Shown piece after piece: positions 1 to 8,007 of a DNA stretch of 31,197 nt. Both the position numbers and the translations under genes were made by a program. The notes beneath the pieces were generated by a model. The model searched no databases. It saw only the letters and a program-made list of their open reading frames with translations, and was not told where the DNA came from. The DNA comes from a virus, in the IMG/VR virus record IMGVR_UViG_3300049796_000015, positions 1 through 31,197 of that record. One strand, 5' to 3'. The stretch's first letter is position 1. Each line of letters begins with the position of its first letter.

Positions 1-1
1 C

Positions 2-139
2 TTAGCACTGTCCGGCGACGTGACACATGAATGCAGAATGGTACTTTTCCTCGGCGTGCCTGTCACCGAACATGATGCCGGCAAGCACGGCCGCCACGAG
101 AATAGTCCCTACAACGAAGATCGATGGGTGTATTTTCAT
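2..139 (-). CDS. Tiny single-TM membrane protein, minus strand
   Basis: A 45-residue protein reads leftward from ATG at 139 to TAA at 2-4. Residues 7-24 form one hydrophobic helix, followed by a charged stretch and a short tail with two cysteines (C39, C45). The ribosome site is weak. It points away from the rightward late operon that starts at 188, so it would need its own promoter. The overall plan (short N-terminal helix, small Cys-containing tail, opposite strand to tail genes) is the same as in the 44-residue protein at 7278-7412. Function is unknown; it could be a superinfection or envelope-modifying moron, which is inference only. Confidence 0.45.
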   Translation of the reverse strand: MKIHPSIFVVGTILVAAVLAGIMFGDRHAEEKYHSAFMCHVAGQC

Positions 140-187
140 CCCGAAAGCCTACGCCACAACTCCAAGGCGAACAAGTAAGGGATTCCG

Positions 188-946
188 ATGTTAGGCTTTG
201 GAGCCACCGGCCAGTTTGCCATCGGTCAGGTCAGTGCTTCCGCTGGCGCGGAACCGATTACGGTCGATAAGTGGTTCGACGCGCTATCAGAACCGGTTCG
301 CTTCCTGCCCGGGCTCCGGCCGGGCCAGCAGCAGTTTGCGGCGCTCCCCGATCCATTCCCGTTCGTTTCGTTCGGCTGGTTCGAAGAGCTGTCGATCCCG
401 GCGGTTCGCACCTTGCCCGGGCTCCGCCCGTCACAACAGCAGTTCTCCGCGTTCCATCCGGCGCCGTCGCCGTTCGTCGCAACCGGTTGGTTCGAGGCTC
501 TGAGCGAACCGGTCCGGTTTCGACCGGGCCTTCGTCCATCGCAGCAGCAGTTTTTTGCGGCTGACACCACGGTCATCCCGACGTCGAAGCTGATCGAATG
601 GTTCCAAGCTCTCTCCGAGCCGGTCCGCTTCCGGCTTGGCCTTGCTCCCCGATTGCAGCAGTTCCTCGCCGCGCCGTCGCGTCTGCTGCCAACCCCGAAC
701 GTCACCGGCACGCTTTCCGCGCTCGAAACCAAGGACGTCTTTCTGGCTGGGGCGGCGATCTTCAACCGGGTGATCTCCGGCGAGGTCGGCGTCATCGAGA
801 CGAGCTTCACCGGGGCCGAGATCGGCGTGGTCGAAAAGGCGGCGTCCGCTGGCACCTCTGGCGTCATTGAGAGCGCCGTCGCGCCGGCCACGGGCACGGC
901 GGTCCCGGCCATCACCTCGGCTCACGTTTCCATCCGCATCATTTGA
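188..946 (+). CDS. Phage structural-region protein with four WF..LSEPVR repeats
   Basis: 252 residues with AAGG about 10 bases before the ATG. The first two thirds hold four tandem units of about 36 residues starting at W29, W64, W101 and W138. Each unit has a WF-x-x-LSEPVR part and a GLRP-x-QQQF part (the second reads LSIPAVR, and the fourth is the most diverged with GLAPRLQQF). Units are joined by Pro/Phe-rich linkers. The C-terminal third is Ala/Gly/Val-rich with a repeated GV(I/V)E motif. No enzyme motif is visible. As first gene of the visible late module, upstream of connector genes, it is probably a virion protein (decoration, head or tail appendage). That assignment rests on position only. 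Confidence 0.75.
   Translation: MLGFGATGQFAIGQVSASAGAEPITVDKWFDALSEPVRFLPGLRPGQQQFAALPDPFPFVSFGWFEELSIPAVRTLPGLRPSQQQFSAFHPAPSPFVATGWFEALSEPVRFRPGLRPSQQQFFAADTTVIPTSKLIEWFQALSEPVRFRLGLAPRLQQFLAAPSRLLPTPNVTGTLSALETKDVFLAGAAIFNRVISGEVGVIETSFTGAEIGVVEKAASAGTSGVIESAVAPATGTAVPAITSAHVSIRII
272..670 (+). repeat. Four tandem coding repeats within the 188-946 gene
   Basis: Units begin near 272, 377, 488 and 599 (spacing 105, 111 and 111 bases). Shared DNA pieces include ggttcga at unit starts and cagcagtt near unit ends. Units one and three are the most alike; the fourth is the most diverged. The pattern suggests duplication of one short module. Confidence 0.8.
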
Positions 947-1003
947 GTTGCCGCTCATTTGTTGGTATGGTCGGGTTATGCCGATCGGCCGAGTGGTGGT
1001 CTC

Positions 1004-1519
1004 ATGAGAATCGCAAGAGATTTGGAAAGCGGTCTTACGCTGGACCGACTTCATCACCTTCTCGACTACAATCCGGAAACCGGCGAATTTACCCGCCGCG
1101 TTACTGCTGGTGGCAAACCTGTAGGTTCGCGAGCTGGGTCTCTGAATGACAAGGGGTACGTCAAGCTACGCATCGACGGTCATGTCCATGCTGCCCATCG
1201 CCTTGCGTGGTTTATCTCAACCGGCAAGTGGCCTCGATTTGAGGTCGATCACGTCGATGGTGTTCGGTCCGATAACCGGTTTTCGAAATTAAGAGAGGCC
1301 GATCCGACGCAGCAAGCGCGGAACGTTCGGGTCTACAAGAACAACACCTCGGGTCATAAGGGCGTCTCTTGGGACAAGGAATATTCCAAGTGGGCCGCAC
1401 GCATCAGAATCAACAAACGACTGACGCTGATCGGGAGATATGGCGAGCTTGCGGACGCTTGCGAGGCATACCGTTTGAGAGCTTCGGTTGAGTTCGGTGA
1501 ATTTGTGAGGGCGGCGTAG
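1004..1519 (+). CDS. HNH homing endonuclease with C-terminal AP2 DNA-binding domain
   Basis: 171 residues. The HNH part covers about residues 60-107: H65-R66 and L-A-W, then VDH (D82, H83), then DNR (N91). Residues 115-166 form an AP2-type domain with the typical opening NTSGHKGVSW, a middle basic W-AARIR strand pair, and a closing helix DACEAYR. This pairing is the standard plan of free-standing phage homing endonucleases, which cut alleles lacking the gene. I chose ATG 1004 because it begins the typical N-terminus and has GTGG upstream; an in-frame start at 959 would add 15 unlikely residues. The gene abuts the next ORF (TAG then ATG), so it is a tidy insertion between two structural genes. 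Confidence 0.88.
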   Translation: MRIARDLESGLTLDRLHHLLDYNPETGEFTRRVTAGGKPVGSRAGSLNDKGYVKLRIDGHVHAAHRLAWFISTGKWPRFEVDHVDGVRSDNRFSKLREADPTQQARNVRVYKNNTSGHKGVSWDKEYSKWAARIRINKRLTLIGRYGELADACEAYRLRASVEFGEFVRAA

Positions 1520-1804
1520 ATGCCCTTCAACGTCACAGTCGGATCGACGGTGGAATTTTTGGTCGAGTTCTTCGACAGTAACAACATTCTGACCGTGCCG
1601 ACATCAGCGACGTTGACGGTGACCTATCCGCCGTCGTCGAACAGCATCACCACGGTATCCTGCAGCGTCGCCATGTCGGCGGCTGGCAGCTTCTTTACCG
1701 CGAACTGGGGCTCTGGCGTCGCAGCCCTTGGGCTCTCCAGCTACTCGGTTGCAGCGCCGGGTCAGGCGACCCCGACCACGGGCACGCTGAGGCTGATGAC
1801 ATGA
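1520..1804 (+). CDS. Small beta-rich phage structural protein
   Basis: 94 residues, rich in Ser/Thr/Val with alternating strand-like segments (for example SATLTVTYPP) that suggest a small Ig-like or beta-sandwich fold. The ribosome site GAGGG lies in the 3' end of the homing endonuclease gene. Its stop overlaps the next start as ATGA at 1801-1804, implying translational coupling to the connector gene. A minor head or tail protein is likely from context; the exact role is not known. Confidence 0.7.
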   Translation: MPFNVTVGSTVEFLVEFFDSNNILTVPTSATLTVTYPPSSNSITTVSCSVAMSAAGSFFTANWGSGVAALGLSSYSVAAPGQATPTTGTLRLMT

Positions 1805-2517
1805 CCAACATGTTCAACCCCGTCGTTGTCACCAGCAACGCCTATAACTTCTCGCCGACCGGCGGCGAGTTCATTCTCAATGCGTTCGATCGGATTCAGA
1901 TCAGGCCGACCGAGATCGAGCAGACGCAGATGCAGCGCGCGGTCATGGAGCTGAACCTCGCGCTGGTTCGCTTCAATACGATGCCTGGTCAAAACCTCTG
2001 GACCATCGACCTGCAGTCGATCCCGCTGGTTTCTGGTTCGGCGACCTATTCGGTGCCGGCCGAAACCCGGATGATTCTGTCGGCCTTTATCCGCTATTCG
2101 ACCAACCCGCAGCTCGATCGCTACATGTTTCCGATCAGCCGCGACGAATATGCGGCGATCTCGACCAAGACCACGGCAGGTTTCCCGTCGCAATACTGGT
2201 TTGACCGTCTGCGCTCGCCGACGGTGACGTTCTACCTCGTGCCGAACGGCGCGTTTCCTTACGACTTCTTCTATTACCGCGCGCGCCAGATTCAGGACGC
2301 CACCATCGTTGGCGGCCAGAATTTGGAACTGCCGACGCGATTCTTCGACGCGATCACCGCCGATCTCGCGCATCGGCTCGCACGCATCTATCGCCCGGAG
2401 CTGGAGGCAACGCGAAAAGTCGATCGCGACGAGGCGTGGTCGGTCGCGTCGACCGAGGATACCGAATGGACGCCGATGTACGTATCGCCGATGCTCGGCG
2501 GATACTGGAGGCGCTGA
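1801..2517 (+). CDS. Probable head-tail connector/adaptor protein
   Basis: 238 residues, translated by ATGA overlap with 1520-1804. The N-terminal half has a helix carrying INxAFDRIQIRPTEIEQTQM-like character, where a long helix reads into the main fold. A middle part looks like beta-strands (PTVTFYLVP), and the C-terminal DAITADLAHRLARIY helix precedes a tail ending in GGYWRR. This helix-sheet-helix pattern, and the position just before a second adaptor-like gene, resembles the gp4/gp6-type adaptor proteins that sit between portal and tail in short-tailed phages. I cannot name a family with certainty. Confidence 0.6.
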   Translation: MTNMFNPVVVTSNAYNFSPTGGEFILNAFDRIQIRPTEIEQTQMQRAVMELNLALVRFNTMPGQNLWTIDLQSIPLVSGSATYSVPAETRMILSAFIRYSTNPQLDRYMFPISRDEYAAISTKTTAGFPSQYWFDRLRSPTVTFYLVPNGAFPYDFFYYRARQIQDATIVGGQNLELPTRFFDAITADLAHRLARIYRPELEATRKVDRDEAWSVASTEDTEWTPMYVSPMLGGYWRR

Positions 2518-2518
2518 G

Positions 2519-3328
2519 ATGCGACCGCATGGCAATGCCAGTATCAGTGCCCGCTCGCCGCGCGCGCTCGGCGTGTGCCAGCGCTGTCAATTCATTTACA
2601 ACCTGGACGAGCTACAGTGGCAGTGGGACTGGAAAGGTGGACCACGGCTGTTCAATCTGCGCATCAAGGTCTGCCGGACCTGCCTCGATGTGCCGCAGGA
2701 AAACGGCAGAACGATCGTGCTGCCGCCTGATCCGGTCCCCGTCGCCTATCCTCTCCCCGAAGACTATGTCGGCGCCGATAATCCGCTCTCGACACTTGGG
2801 TTCAACGTCGCCGACAATTTTCTTCCCCAGCCGCCGCAAAGTCTTGGCGGCAACATCGGCAACATGACCTTGAATGGCGGCGTCGATGCTGCGTTCAACG
2901 GGAATGCCAACAAGCGCGCCGAGATGTGTGCGGCGCTCTCGATCTCGAACTCCAGCTTCCAGAACACCGTCGGCAAGAACTGGTCGGCCGATCCCAGCGG
3001 CACGTCGCTCACGCTGCCGTCGACCGTGCCGGCGCTGACCCATGTCGTCTCGTCGTTCACGCTGACGGCGCCGAATGACCGAAAATTTCTCAATTCTGCG
3101 ACTGGCATTACCGGATTTCATCTCGACGGCAGCGCCAACGGCGCGACATGGACCACGCTTTACGCAAGTTCAACGGTCGGCACCGTCGGCGAGATCATCA
3201 CCGCGAATACGACCTCCGGCGCTGCATTCCAATATCACCGGATCGCAATCCAGGGCGATGGCGTCTCGGCCGTCTCCATTGCGCAGGCGACCTTCAATGT
3301 TTCCGACGGCGCACCGAACGATATCTGA
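2519..3328 (+). CDS. Zinc-ribbon plus galactose-binding-like virion protein
   Basis: 269 residues; ATG at 2519 follows GGAGG at good spacing and the previous stop by one base. Residues 20-55 hold two Cys pairs (CQRC at 20-23, CRTC at 52-55) around a Trp-rich strand pair (WQWDWKG), a likely zinc ribbon. After a Pro-rich linker, residues about 140-265 are beta-rich (ITGFHLDGSANGATWTTLY, then FQYHRIAI) and look like an F5/8 type C / galactose-binding-like sandwich. The zinc part is clear by eye; the discoidin-like part is inference. It lies between two adaptor-like genes, so it is probably a tail or head-tail junction component that might bind sugar. Confidence 0.65.
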   Translation: MRPHGNASISARSPRALGVCQRCQFIYNLDELQWQWDWKGGPRLFNLRIKVCRTCLDVPQENGRTIVLPPDPVPVAYPLPEDYVGADNPLSTLGFNVADNFLPQPPQSLGGNIGNMTLNGGVDAAFNGNANKRAEMCAALSISNSSFQNTVGKNWSADPSGTSLTLPSTVPALTHVVSSFTLTAPNDRKFLNSATGITGFHLDGSANGATWTTLYASSTVGTVGEIITANTTSGAAFQYHRIAIQGDGVSAVSIAQATFNVSDGAPNDI

Positions 3329-3337
3329 GGAAAACGC

Positions 3338-4072
3338 ATGGCGCTGACTTTTAACTCCTTTGTCTCCGAGATCGCGACCTTGACCGTGATCTCCTCGACC
3401 GTGCTCGTATCCGGCGACAGCAATTTTGCCGGCATCATGGCCGGCATCATCGACTACGCCGAGGGACGGCTATGGCGCGAGTTGGATCTGCCGGTGGTCA
3501 GCGTGGTCGATACCTCCATCACCTGTTCGTCCGGCGTGAACCTGGTGGCGCTGTCCTCGGCGCAGGGCGAGCCGCTGGTGATCCAGGCGCTCAATCTATT
3601 GACGCCAGCCGGTGCGACTTCGTCCAATGCGACGCGGGTGCCGTTGGTGCCGTCGTCGCGATCGGTGATCGACGCGATCTATCCTTCGGCGGCATCGTCG
3701 AACTGCGGGCAACCGGAATTTTTCTACCGGATCAATAATAACCAAGTGCTGCTAGGTCCGGCACCGGATCAGGCCTATGGCACCGAATTGACCGTCACGA
3801 TCCGCCCGGCGCCGCTCTCCGCATCGAACTCCTCGACTTGGCTCACGCAGAACCTGCCGGAGCTGATGATCGCTGCCGGCATGATCTTCGCGTCTGGCTA
3901 CATGCGCAATTTCGGTGCGCAGGCCGACGATCCAAAAATGGCCGCCAGTTGGGAGGGGCAATACGCCAACCTGATGAAGTCCGCCAATGTCGATGCGATG
4001 AGGATGCAGTTCGAAAGCCAGGGCTGGACCAGTCAGAGCCCGGCACCGCTGCCATCTCCGCCGAGGAGCTAG
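3338..4072 (+). CDS. SU10-type adaptor-like protein
   Basis: 244 residues. Features seen are an N-terminal helix, then a helix with the pattern IIDYAEGRLWRELDLP, a beta-rich centre (FFYRINNNQVLLGPAPD), a helix-rich region LPELMIAAGMIFASGYMRNFG, and a long C-terminal helix DPKMAASWEGQYANLMKS. This matches the general plan of the adaptor proteins of short-tailed phages such as SU10, which form a ring between the portal and the nozzle. It is followed after three bases by the nozzle-like gene, whose ribosome site (GAGGAG) lies in this gene's 3' end. Family assignment is by pattern only. Confidence 0.6.
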   Translation: MALTFNSFVSEIATLTVISSTVLVSGDSNFAGIMAGIIDYAEGRLWRELDLPVVSVVDTSITCSSGVNLVALSSAQGEPLVIQALNLLTPAGATSSNATRVPLVPSSRSVIDAIYPSAASSNCGQPEFFYRINNNQVLLGPAPDQAYGTELTVTIRPAPLSASNSSTWLTQNLPELMIAAGMIFASGYMRNFGAQADDPKMAASWEGQYANLMKSANVDAMRMQFESQGWTSQSPAPLPSPPRS

Positions 4073-4075
4073 CGA

Positions 4076-6112
4076 ATGCCCTGGGGCGCGGTTCAGCTCA
4101 AGCCTGGCGTCGACACGCAACTGACCCTCGCGGCCAATTCGGCTGGCGTGTCGCAAACGCAGCTCATGCGTTACAAGGAGCAGTTGCTCCAGACCGTCGG
4201 CGGCTGGGCAAATTTTATCAACATCACCATCGCATCGACGGTGCGCGATCTGCATCCGTGGCAGGACATCAACGGCGTCAAACACCTTGGCGTCGCAGCC
4301 ACCGGCAACCTCGGGGTCATCACCGCAGGCTCGTATCAGGACATCACCCCCCAGACCAACACCACCAATCCACCGCCGAACTTTTCGATCTCATCCGGAT
4401 CGAAGGTCGTCACCGTGGTCGATGGTGGCTCCTCGGCAAGCGTCTTCAACACCGTATTCTTCAATACGCCGATCGCGATCGGCAATCTGTTGTTCAACGG
4501 CGCATACCCGATCGCTACGGTCACGGGCTCCTCAATTTACACATTTCTGTCGAGCGTTGCGGCATCGACCACGATCGCGTCGAGCGGTAAACTCCCGGTG
4601 TTCTCGACCTCGTCGGGATCAGCGACTGTGACGGTAACGCTGTCGAACAACGGGTTCCAGTCGATCGTCGGCCTATTCCAGCAGTTCATTGCGCCAACCA
4701 CGGTCGGATCGAGCCTTGGGCTCGTGGTGCAGGGCAAATACCAGATTGCCTCGGTCGTCGATTCCACGAACTTCACCATTACGGCGGTAACGCAGGCGTC
4801 GACCACGGCAACGGCGACGATGAACGGCGGCAATGCGCAGCTCGTCTATTATATTACGCTGGGACCAACCCCGGCCGGTAGCGGCTTTGGTGCGGGTGGC
4901 TTTGGCTCCGGTGGCTTTGGGACCGGTACAGCGTCGGCCGGCGTCGCCGGGACGCCGATCACCACGACCGACTGGACCACCGACAACTGGGGCGAGATTT
5001 ACATGGCTTGCCCGGCGAACGGGCCGATCTATGTGTGGGCACCGGATTTCGGGTTTCAGAACGCACAGGTCATCAACCAGGCGCCGTTCTTCAATGGTGG
5101 CATCTACATTTCGATGCCGCAGCAGATTCTGGTGGCATGGGGTAGCGTGCAGGCGACCGGTGTCCAAGACCCGCTTCTGATCCGTTGGTGCAACGCCACC
5201 GACTACACCAACTGGGCCGTCAACAGCCAGACCACAGCGGGATCGTTTCGGCTCTCGACGGGCTCAATCATTGTAGGCGGGATTCAGTGCCCGCAATTCG
5301 CGCTGATCTCGACCGACGTCGATGTCTATACGCAGACCTATGTCGGTGGCACCGTCATCTTCAATCATACCCAGGTCGGCAGAGGTTGCGGCTGGATTGG
5401 TTCGCATGCCTGCGGCATTCTCTCCGGCAACCCGTTTTGGATGAGCGTCAATAATTTTTTCACGCTCGGCGCCAACGGCGTCACGCCGCTGCCCTGTCCG
5501 GTCTGGGATCAGGTGTTTCAGAACCTGTCAGCCTCCAACCAGAGTAAATCGCGCGTTGCGGTCAATTCCGCCTTTAGCGAGGTGGCGTGGTTCTATCCGT
5601 CCGCGAATTCGACCGGCGAGAACGATTCGTATGTCAAGGCTCACATCGAGGGCAGCGAGTATGAGTGGGATTTTGGGACGCTGTCGCGCACGGCGTGGAC
5701 CGACGTCTCGATCCTCGGCATGCCGATTGGCGTCGACAACTTTGGCCAGGTTGTTCAGCATGAGACCGGCACCTCGATCACGGGCGCTGGCTTGCCGAGT
5801 TTCCAGACCGGCTATTGGACCATTGCCGAGGGCCAGGACATTCCCTTCGTGGACATGGTGATCCCCGACTTCATCTTCGGATTACGCAGCGGAAGCCCTA
5901 ACGCATCGATCAATATCACCTTCTTCGGCGTCGATTATCCCGGCGGTCCGCAGACCACCTACGGGCCTTATCTTGTGACGAGCACGACCCAATTCATCAA
6001 CACCCGCATCCGCAACAAGCTGCTGTCTGCTTTCATCCAGAGCAACGCGTCGAGCGAGTTCTGGCGCATCGGCCGCGTCCGGTTTCGATTCGGCCAGTCA
6101 GGCAGGAGATAG
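4076..6112 (+). CDS. Large tail nozzle/hub-like protein
   Basis: 678 residues. It starts MPWGAVQLKPGVDTQ, has a strongly beta-rich body, and carries an internal Ser/Thr/Gly-rich insertion ending in a run of GFG repeats (about residues 267-283). The C-terminal half has Trp/Tyr-rich beta-propeller-like segments such as QILVAWG, LLIRWCN and EVAWFYP. This size, fold style and position directly after an adaptor gene resemble the P22 gp10-type and other nozzle proteins that extend the portal channel and hold packaged DNA. The exact family is inferred. Confidence 0.6.
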   Translation: MPWGAVQLKPGVDTQLTLAANSAGVSQTQLMRYKEQLLQTVGGWANFINITIASTVRDLHPWQDINGVKHLGVAATGNLGVITAGSYQDITPQTNTTNPPPNFSISSGSKVVTVVDGGSSASVFNTVFFNTPIAIGNLLFNGAYPIATVTGSSIYTFLSSVAASTTIASSGKLPVFSTSSGSATVTVTLSNNGFQSIVGLFQQFIAPTTVGSSLGLVVQGKYQIASVVDSTNFTITAVTQASTTATATMNGGNAQLVYYITLGPTPAGSGFGAGGFGSGGFGTGTASAGVAGTPITTTDWTTDNWGEIYMACPANGPIYVWAPDFGFQNAQVINQAPFFNGGIYISMPQQILVAWGSVQATGVQDPLLIRWCNATDYTNWAVNSQTTAGSFRLSTGSIIVGGIQCPQFALISTDVDVYTQTYVGGTVIFNHTQVGRGCGWIGSHACGILSGNPFWMSVNNFFTLGANGVTPLPCPVWDQVFQNLSASNQSKSRVAVNSAFSEVAWFYPSANSTGENDSYVKAHIEGSEYEWDFGTLSRTAWTDVSILGMPIGVDNFGQVVQHETGTSITGAGLPSFQTGYWTIAEGQDIPFVDMVIPDFIFGLRSGSPNASINITFFGVDYPGGPQTTYGPYLVTSTTQFINTRIRNKLLSAFIQSNASSEFWRIGRVRFRFGQSGRR

Positions 6113-6114
6113 CG

Positions 6115-6342
6115 ATGGCATTTGGTCTCGGCGATATCTTGCAGACGCTGCAACAGGGCGTGCAGGGCATCAATGCGCTCACGACGCAAATCAAGAATAC
6201 GTTCCCGCAGGCGACGACATCATCGACGGCGGCGCCCGCGACGGTCGGTACCATCACATTCACGTCGTCGCAGGCAACCGGTTTTCTGCTGGTGGCGCTG
6301 TCTTCCGGCGTGACCGTAAAATTTCCCTACTACCCGCAATAG
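6115..6342 (+). CDS. Small structural-module protein
   Basis: 75 residues starting MAFGLGDILQTLQQG, with an amphipathic N-terminal helix, an Ala/Thr/Ser-rich linker and a short beta pair at the C-terminus. A clear ribosome site (AGGAGA) lies at the end of the nozzle-like gene. It sits between nozzle and fibre genes; it could be a tail plug, chaperone or fibre-attachment protein. No recognised motif. Confidence 0.65.
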   Translation: MAFGLGDILQTLQQGVQGINALTTQIKNTFPQATTSSTAAPATVGTITFTSSQATGFLLVALSSGVTVKFPYYPQ

Positions 6343-6349
6343 GTGAATT

Positions 6350-7300
6350 ATGGCCAGTACCTTCAGCCCAAACCTTAATCTCGAACTTGTCGGCCGTGGC
6401 GACCAAATCGGCGTTTGGGATACGCCAGAAAATTCCGACTGGAGCATCCTGGATTCGGCGGTTGGCGCCATCGCGACCATCAGTCTCAACAACGCCAATG
6501 TGGTGCTATCGAACGCGCAGTTCCGCAGCAAGACGATCACGTTCAACTCGACGTTGACCGGCAGCGTGACGATTTTCTTCCCATCGAGCTTCACCAAAAG
6601 TTACGAGATTCAAAATTTGTGCACGGGGTCGAGTGCATTTACAGTCACATTGACGGCGCCTACGTCGCAGTCTGGGACCTTCATTTCCTGTCCTCCGGGG
6701 GAAATCATCGATGTTGTCAATGATGGTATCAACATCAAGTTCAAGAACCTTGGCCGCGTCGGAACGCTTTGGGACTACGGCGGTTCCTCCGTTCCAAACT
6801 GGGTTTCCCAATGTGGGACCAATAATATTGGTTTAGCTCCACTGCCATATTTGAACTGCGACGGCACCGCATTCTCTTCGGCTATCTATCCCGCCCTCAC
6901 AGTTACTCTGGGCGGCACCACGCTGCCTGACATTCGCGGCACCCAGCGATATGCGCTCAACCAGGGCACTGGGCGCCTGACAACAGCGAGCGGCGGTCTC
7001 GACGGCAACACCAATCTTTCGCTCAAGACGACACAGGTCACGATCGGAACATCGAACCTGCCGGCCTATACGCCGGCTGGCACTATTGCGAATGGTGCTA
7101 TCACGATGGCACCTACCAGTGTCTTGGCTAACGTCGGTGGTAACCTTTGTCCTGGCGGAGGCAGCATCGGAGCCGGTCAGGCCAATACAGCGTCACAAGC
7201 CGTGTCTACTTTCACGGGTACCGCGCAGGGCGGCGTCAGCAACGTCCTTCCCGTCGGCACCGCCACCGTGGTCGGCATTACCATGATCCGTGCTGGATAG
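6350..7300 (+). CDS. Tail fibre protein with phage tail-collar-like domain
   Basis: 316 residues. The N-terminal half (1-140) is beta-rich and probably attaches to the virion. Residues about 165-206 have the tail-collar pattern: PYLNCDGTAFSSAIYPAL, then TLPDIRGTQRYALNQG. The tail after residue 207 is Gly/Thr/Ala-rich and ends in a hydrophobic beta segment. Such proteins form the distal, receptor-binding fibres of phages. A small minus-strand gene overlaps its last 23 bases. Ribosome site AGGTGA precedes the ATG. Confidence 0.8.
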   Translation: MASTFSPNLNLELVGRGDQIGVWDTPENSDWSILDSAVGAIATISLNNANVVLSNAQFRSKTITFNSTLTGSVTIFFPSSFTKSYEIQNLCTGSSAFTVTLTAPTSQSGTFISCPPGEIIDVVNDGINIKFKNLGRVGTLWDYGGSSVPNWVSQCGTNNIGLAPLPYLNCDGTAFSSAIYPALTVTLGGTTLPDIRGTQRYALNQGTGRLTTASGGLDGNTNLSLKTTQVTIGTSNLPAYTPAGTIANGAITMAPTSVLANVGGNLCPGGGSIGAGQANTASQAVSTFTGTAQGGVSNVLPVGTATVVGITMIRAG

Positions 7301-7412
7301 GGCAGTCGGTGAGCAGGCTATCAACCGATCCCGCAATGCAGGTTTGTCGGTTCGCTCCGATATAGAAGGAGGCCGCGACGGCGAGAAGGACGATCACAAT
7401 CCAGGCACGCAT
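7278..7412 (-). CDS. Tiny single-TM membrane protein, minus strand
   Basis: 44 residues reading leftward from ATG at 7412 to TAA at 7278-7280. An excellent ribosome site (GGAGGAGA) precedes the start, which is the main reason to trust it. Residues 3-20 are a hydrophobic helix; the tail has two cysteines (C25, C37). Its end overlaps the tail fibre gene by 23 bases. It resembles the opposite-strand protein at 2-139 in size and layout. Function is unknown; a moron acting on the cell envelope is possible. Confidence 0.62.
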   Translation of the reverse strand: MRAWIVIVLLAVAASFYIGANRQTCIAGSVDSLLTDCPIQHGSW

Positions 7413-7429
7413 AGCAAGTCTCCTCCCAA

Positions 7430-7461
7430 TTGAACATCCAAAGAATTGAGCGTATGTTCAA
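7430..7461. promoter_or_regulatory. Inverted repeat before LAGLIDADG gene
   Basis: TTGAACAT (7430-7437) and ATGTTCAA (7454-7461) form perfect 8-bp arms with a 16-base spacer, directly before AAGG and the ATG at 7465. It may be an operator between the two divergent genes, or an mRNA hairpin masking the start. A related repeat lies at 13821-13850. Confidence 0.45.
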
Positions 7462-7464
7462 AGG

Positions 7465-8007
7465 ATGCCGCTGGATCACAGCAAATCTCCCGGCGCCTTC
7501 AAGGTAGAGACGTTGGCCTATGTCGCCGGTCTCTTTGACGGTGAAGGCTGCGTAAATTTTACCCGGTCCGGCCAGGCTAAAACCTTAGTCGTGAGGTCCA
7601 TGATCCGCAATACCGATAATGGCATTGTTCAGTATCTGGAGGCGACATTTGGTGGCCGAATTGAGACTGCGGTCCATCGCGACCATCCTGACTGGAAACC
7701 AAGCTTTTGTTGGCGTCTGGACGGTGCTGCCGCCGTCGAGTTTCTCAACCTGATCGCGCCATGGGCCCGGATCAAACAAGAACAAATCTTTCTTGCCAGC
7801 CTCTATGACGCGGTCCGCAACAGGGACACGGCTCGTCCCGATCAAGCTTACCGCGAGATGTTGGCGCTGCTGGAGCGTCAATTGAAGTGGCTCAATCGGA
7901 AGGGACAACGAAAGGAAGCCGACATCGAGCCCATAGCAGCATGTTTGGCGACGCTAGCTGTACCGGTCGAGCAAATCCTTTCGGAGGCTGGCTATGCCGC
8001 TCATTAA
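7465..8007 (+). CDS. LAGLIDADG-family homing endonuclease
   Basis: 180 residues. Residues 18-30 carry the family's signature helix AYVAGLFDGEGCV, with the acidic catalytic position at D25 or E27, followed by the expected strands. Only one motif is evident, so it would work as a homodimer. The AAGG before ATG 7465 is too close to be ideal; TTG at 7513 is an alternative start that keeps the motif. Its last 14 bases overlap the next gene, and the ribosome site of that gene (GGAGG) is inside it, so it is integrated into the late operon's translation. The family makes site-specific cuts that spread the gene. Confidence 0.8.
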   Translation: MPLDHSKSPGAFKVETLAYVAGLFDGEGCVNFTRSGQAKTLVVRSMIRNTDNGIVQYLEATFGGRIETAVHRDHPDWKPSFCWRLDGAAAVEFLNLIAPWARIKQEQIFLASLYDAVRNRDTARPDQAYREMLALLERQLKWLNRKGQRKEADIEPIAACLATLAVPVEQILSEAGYAAH

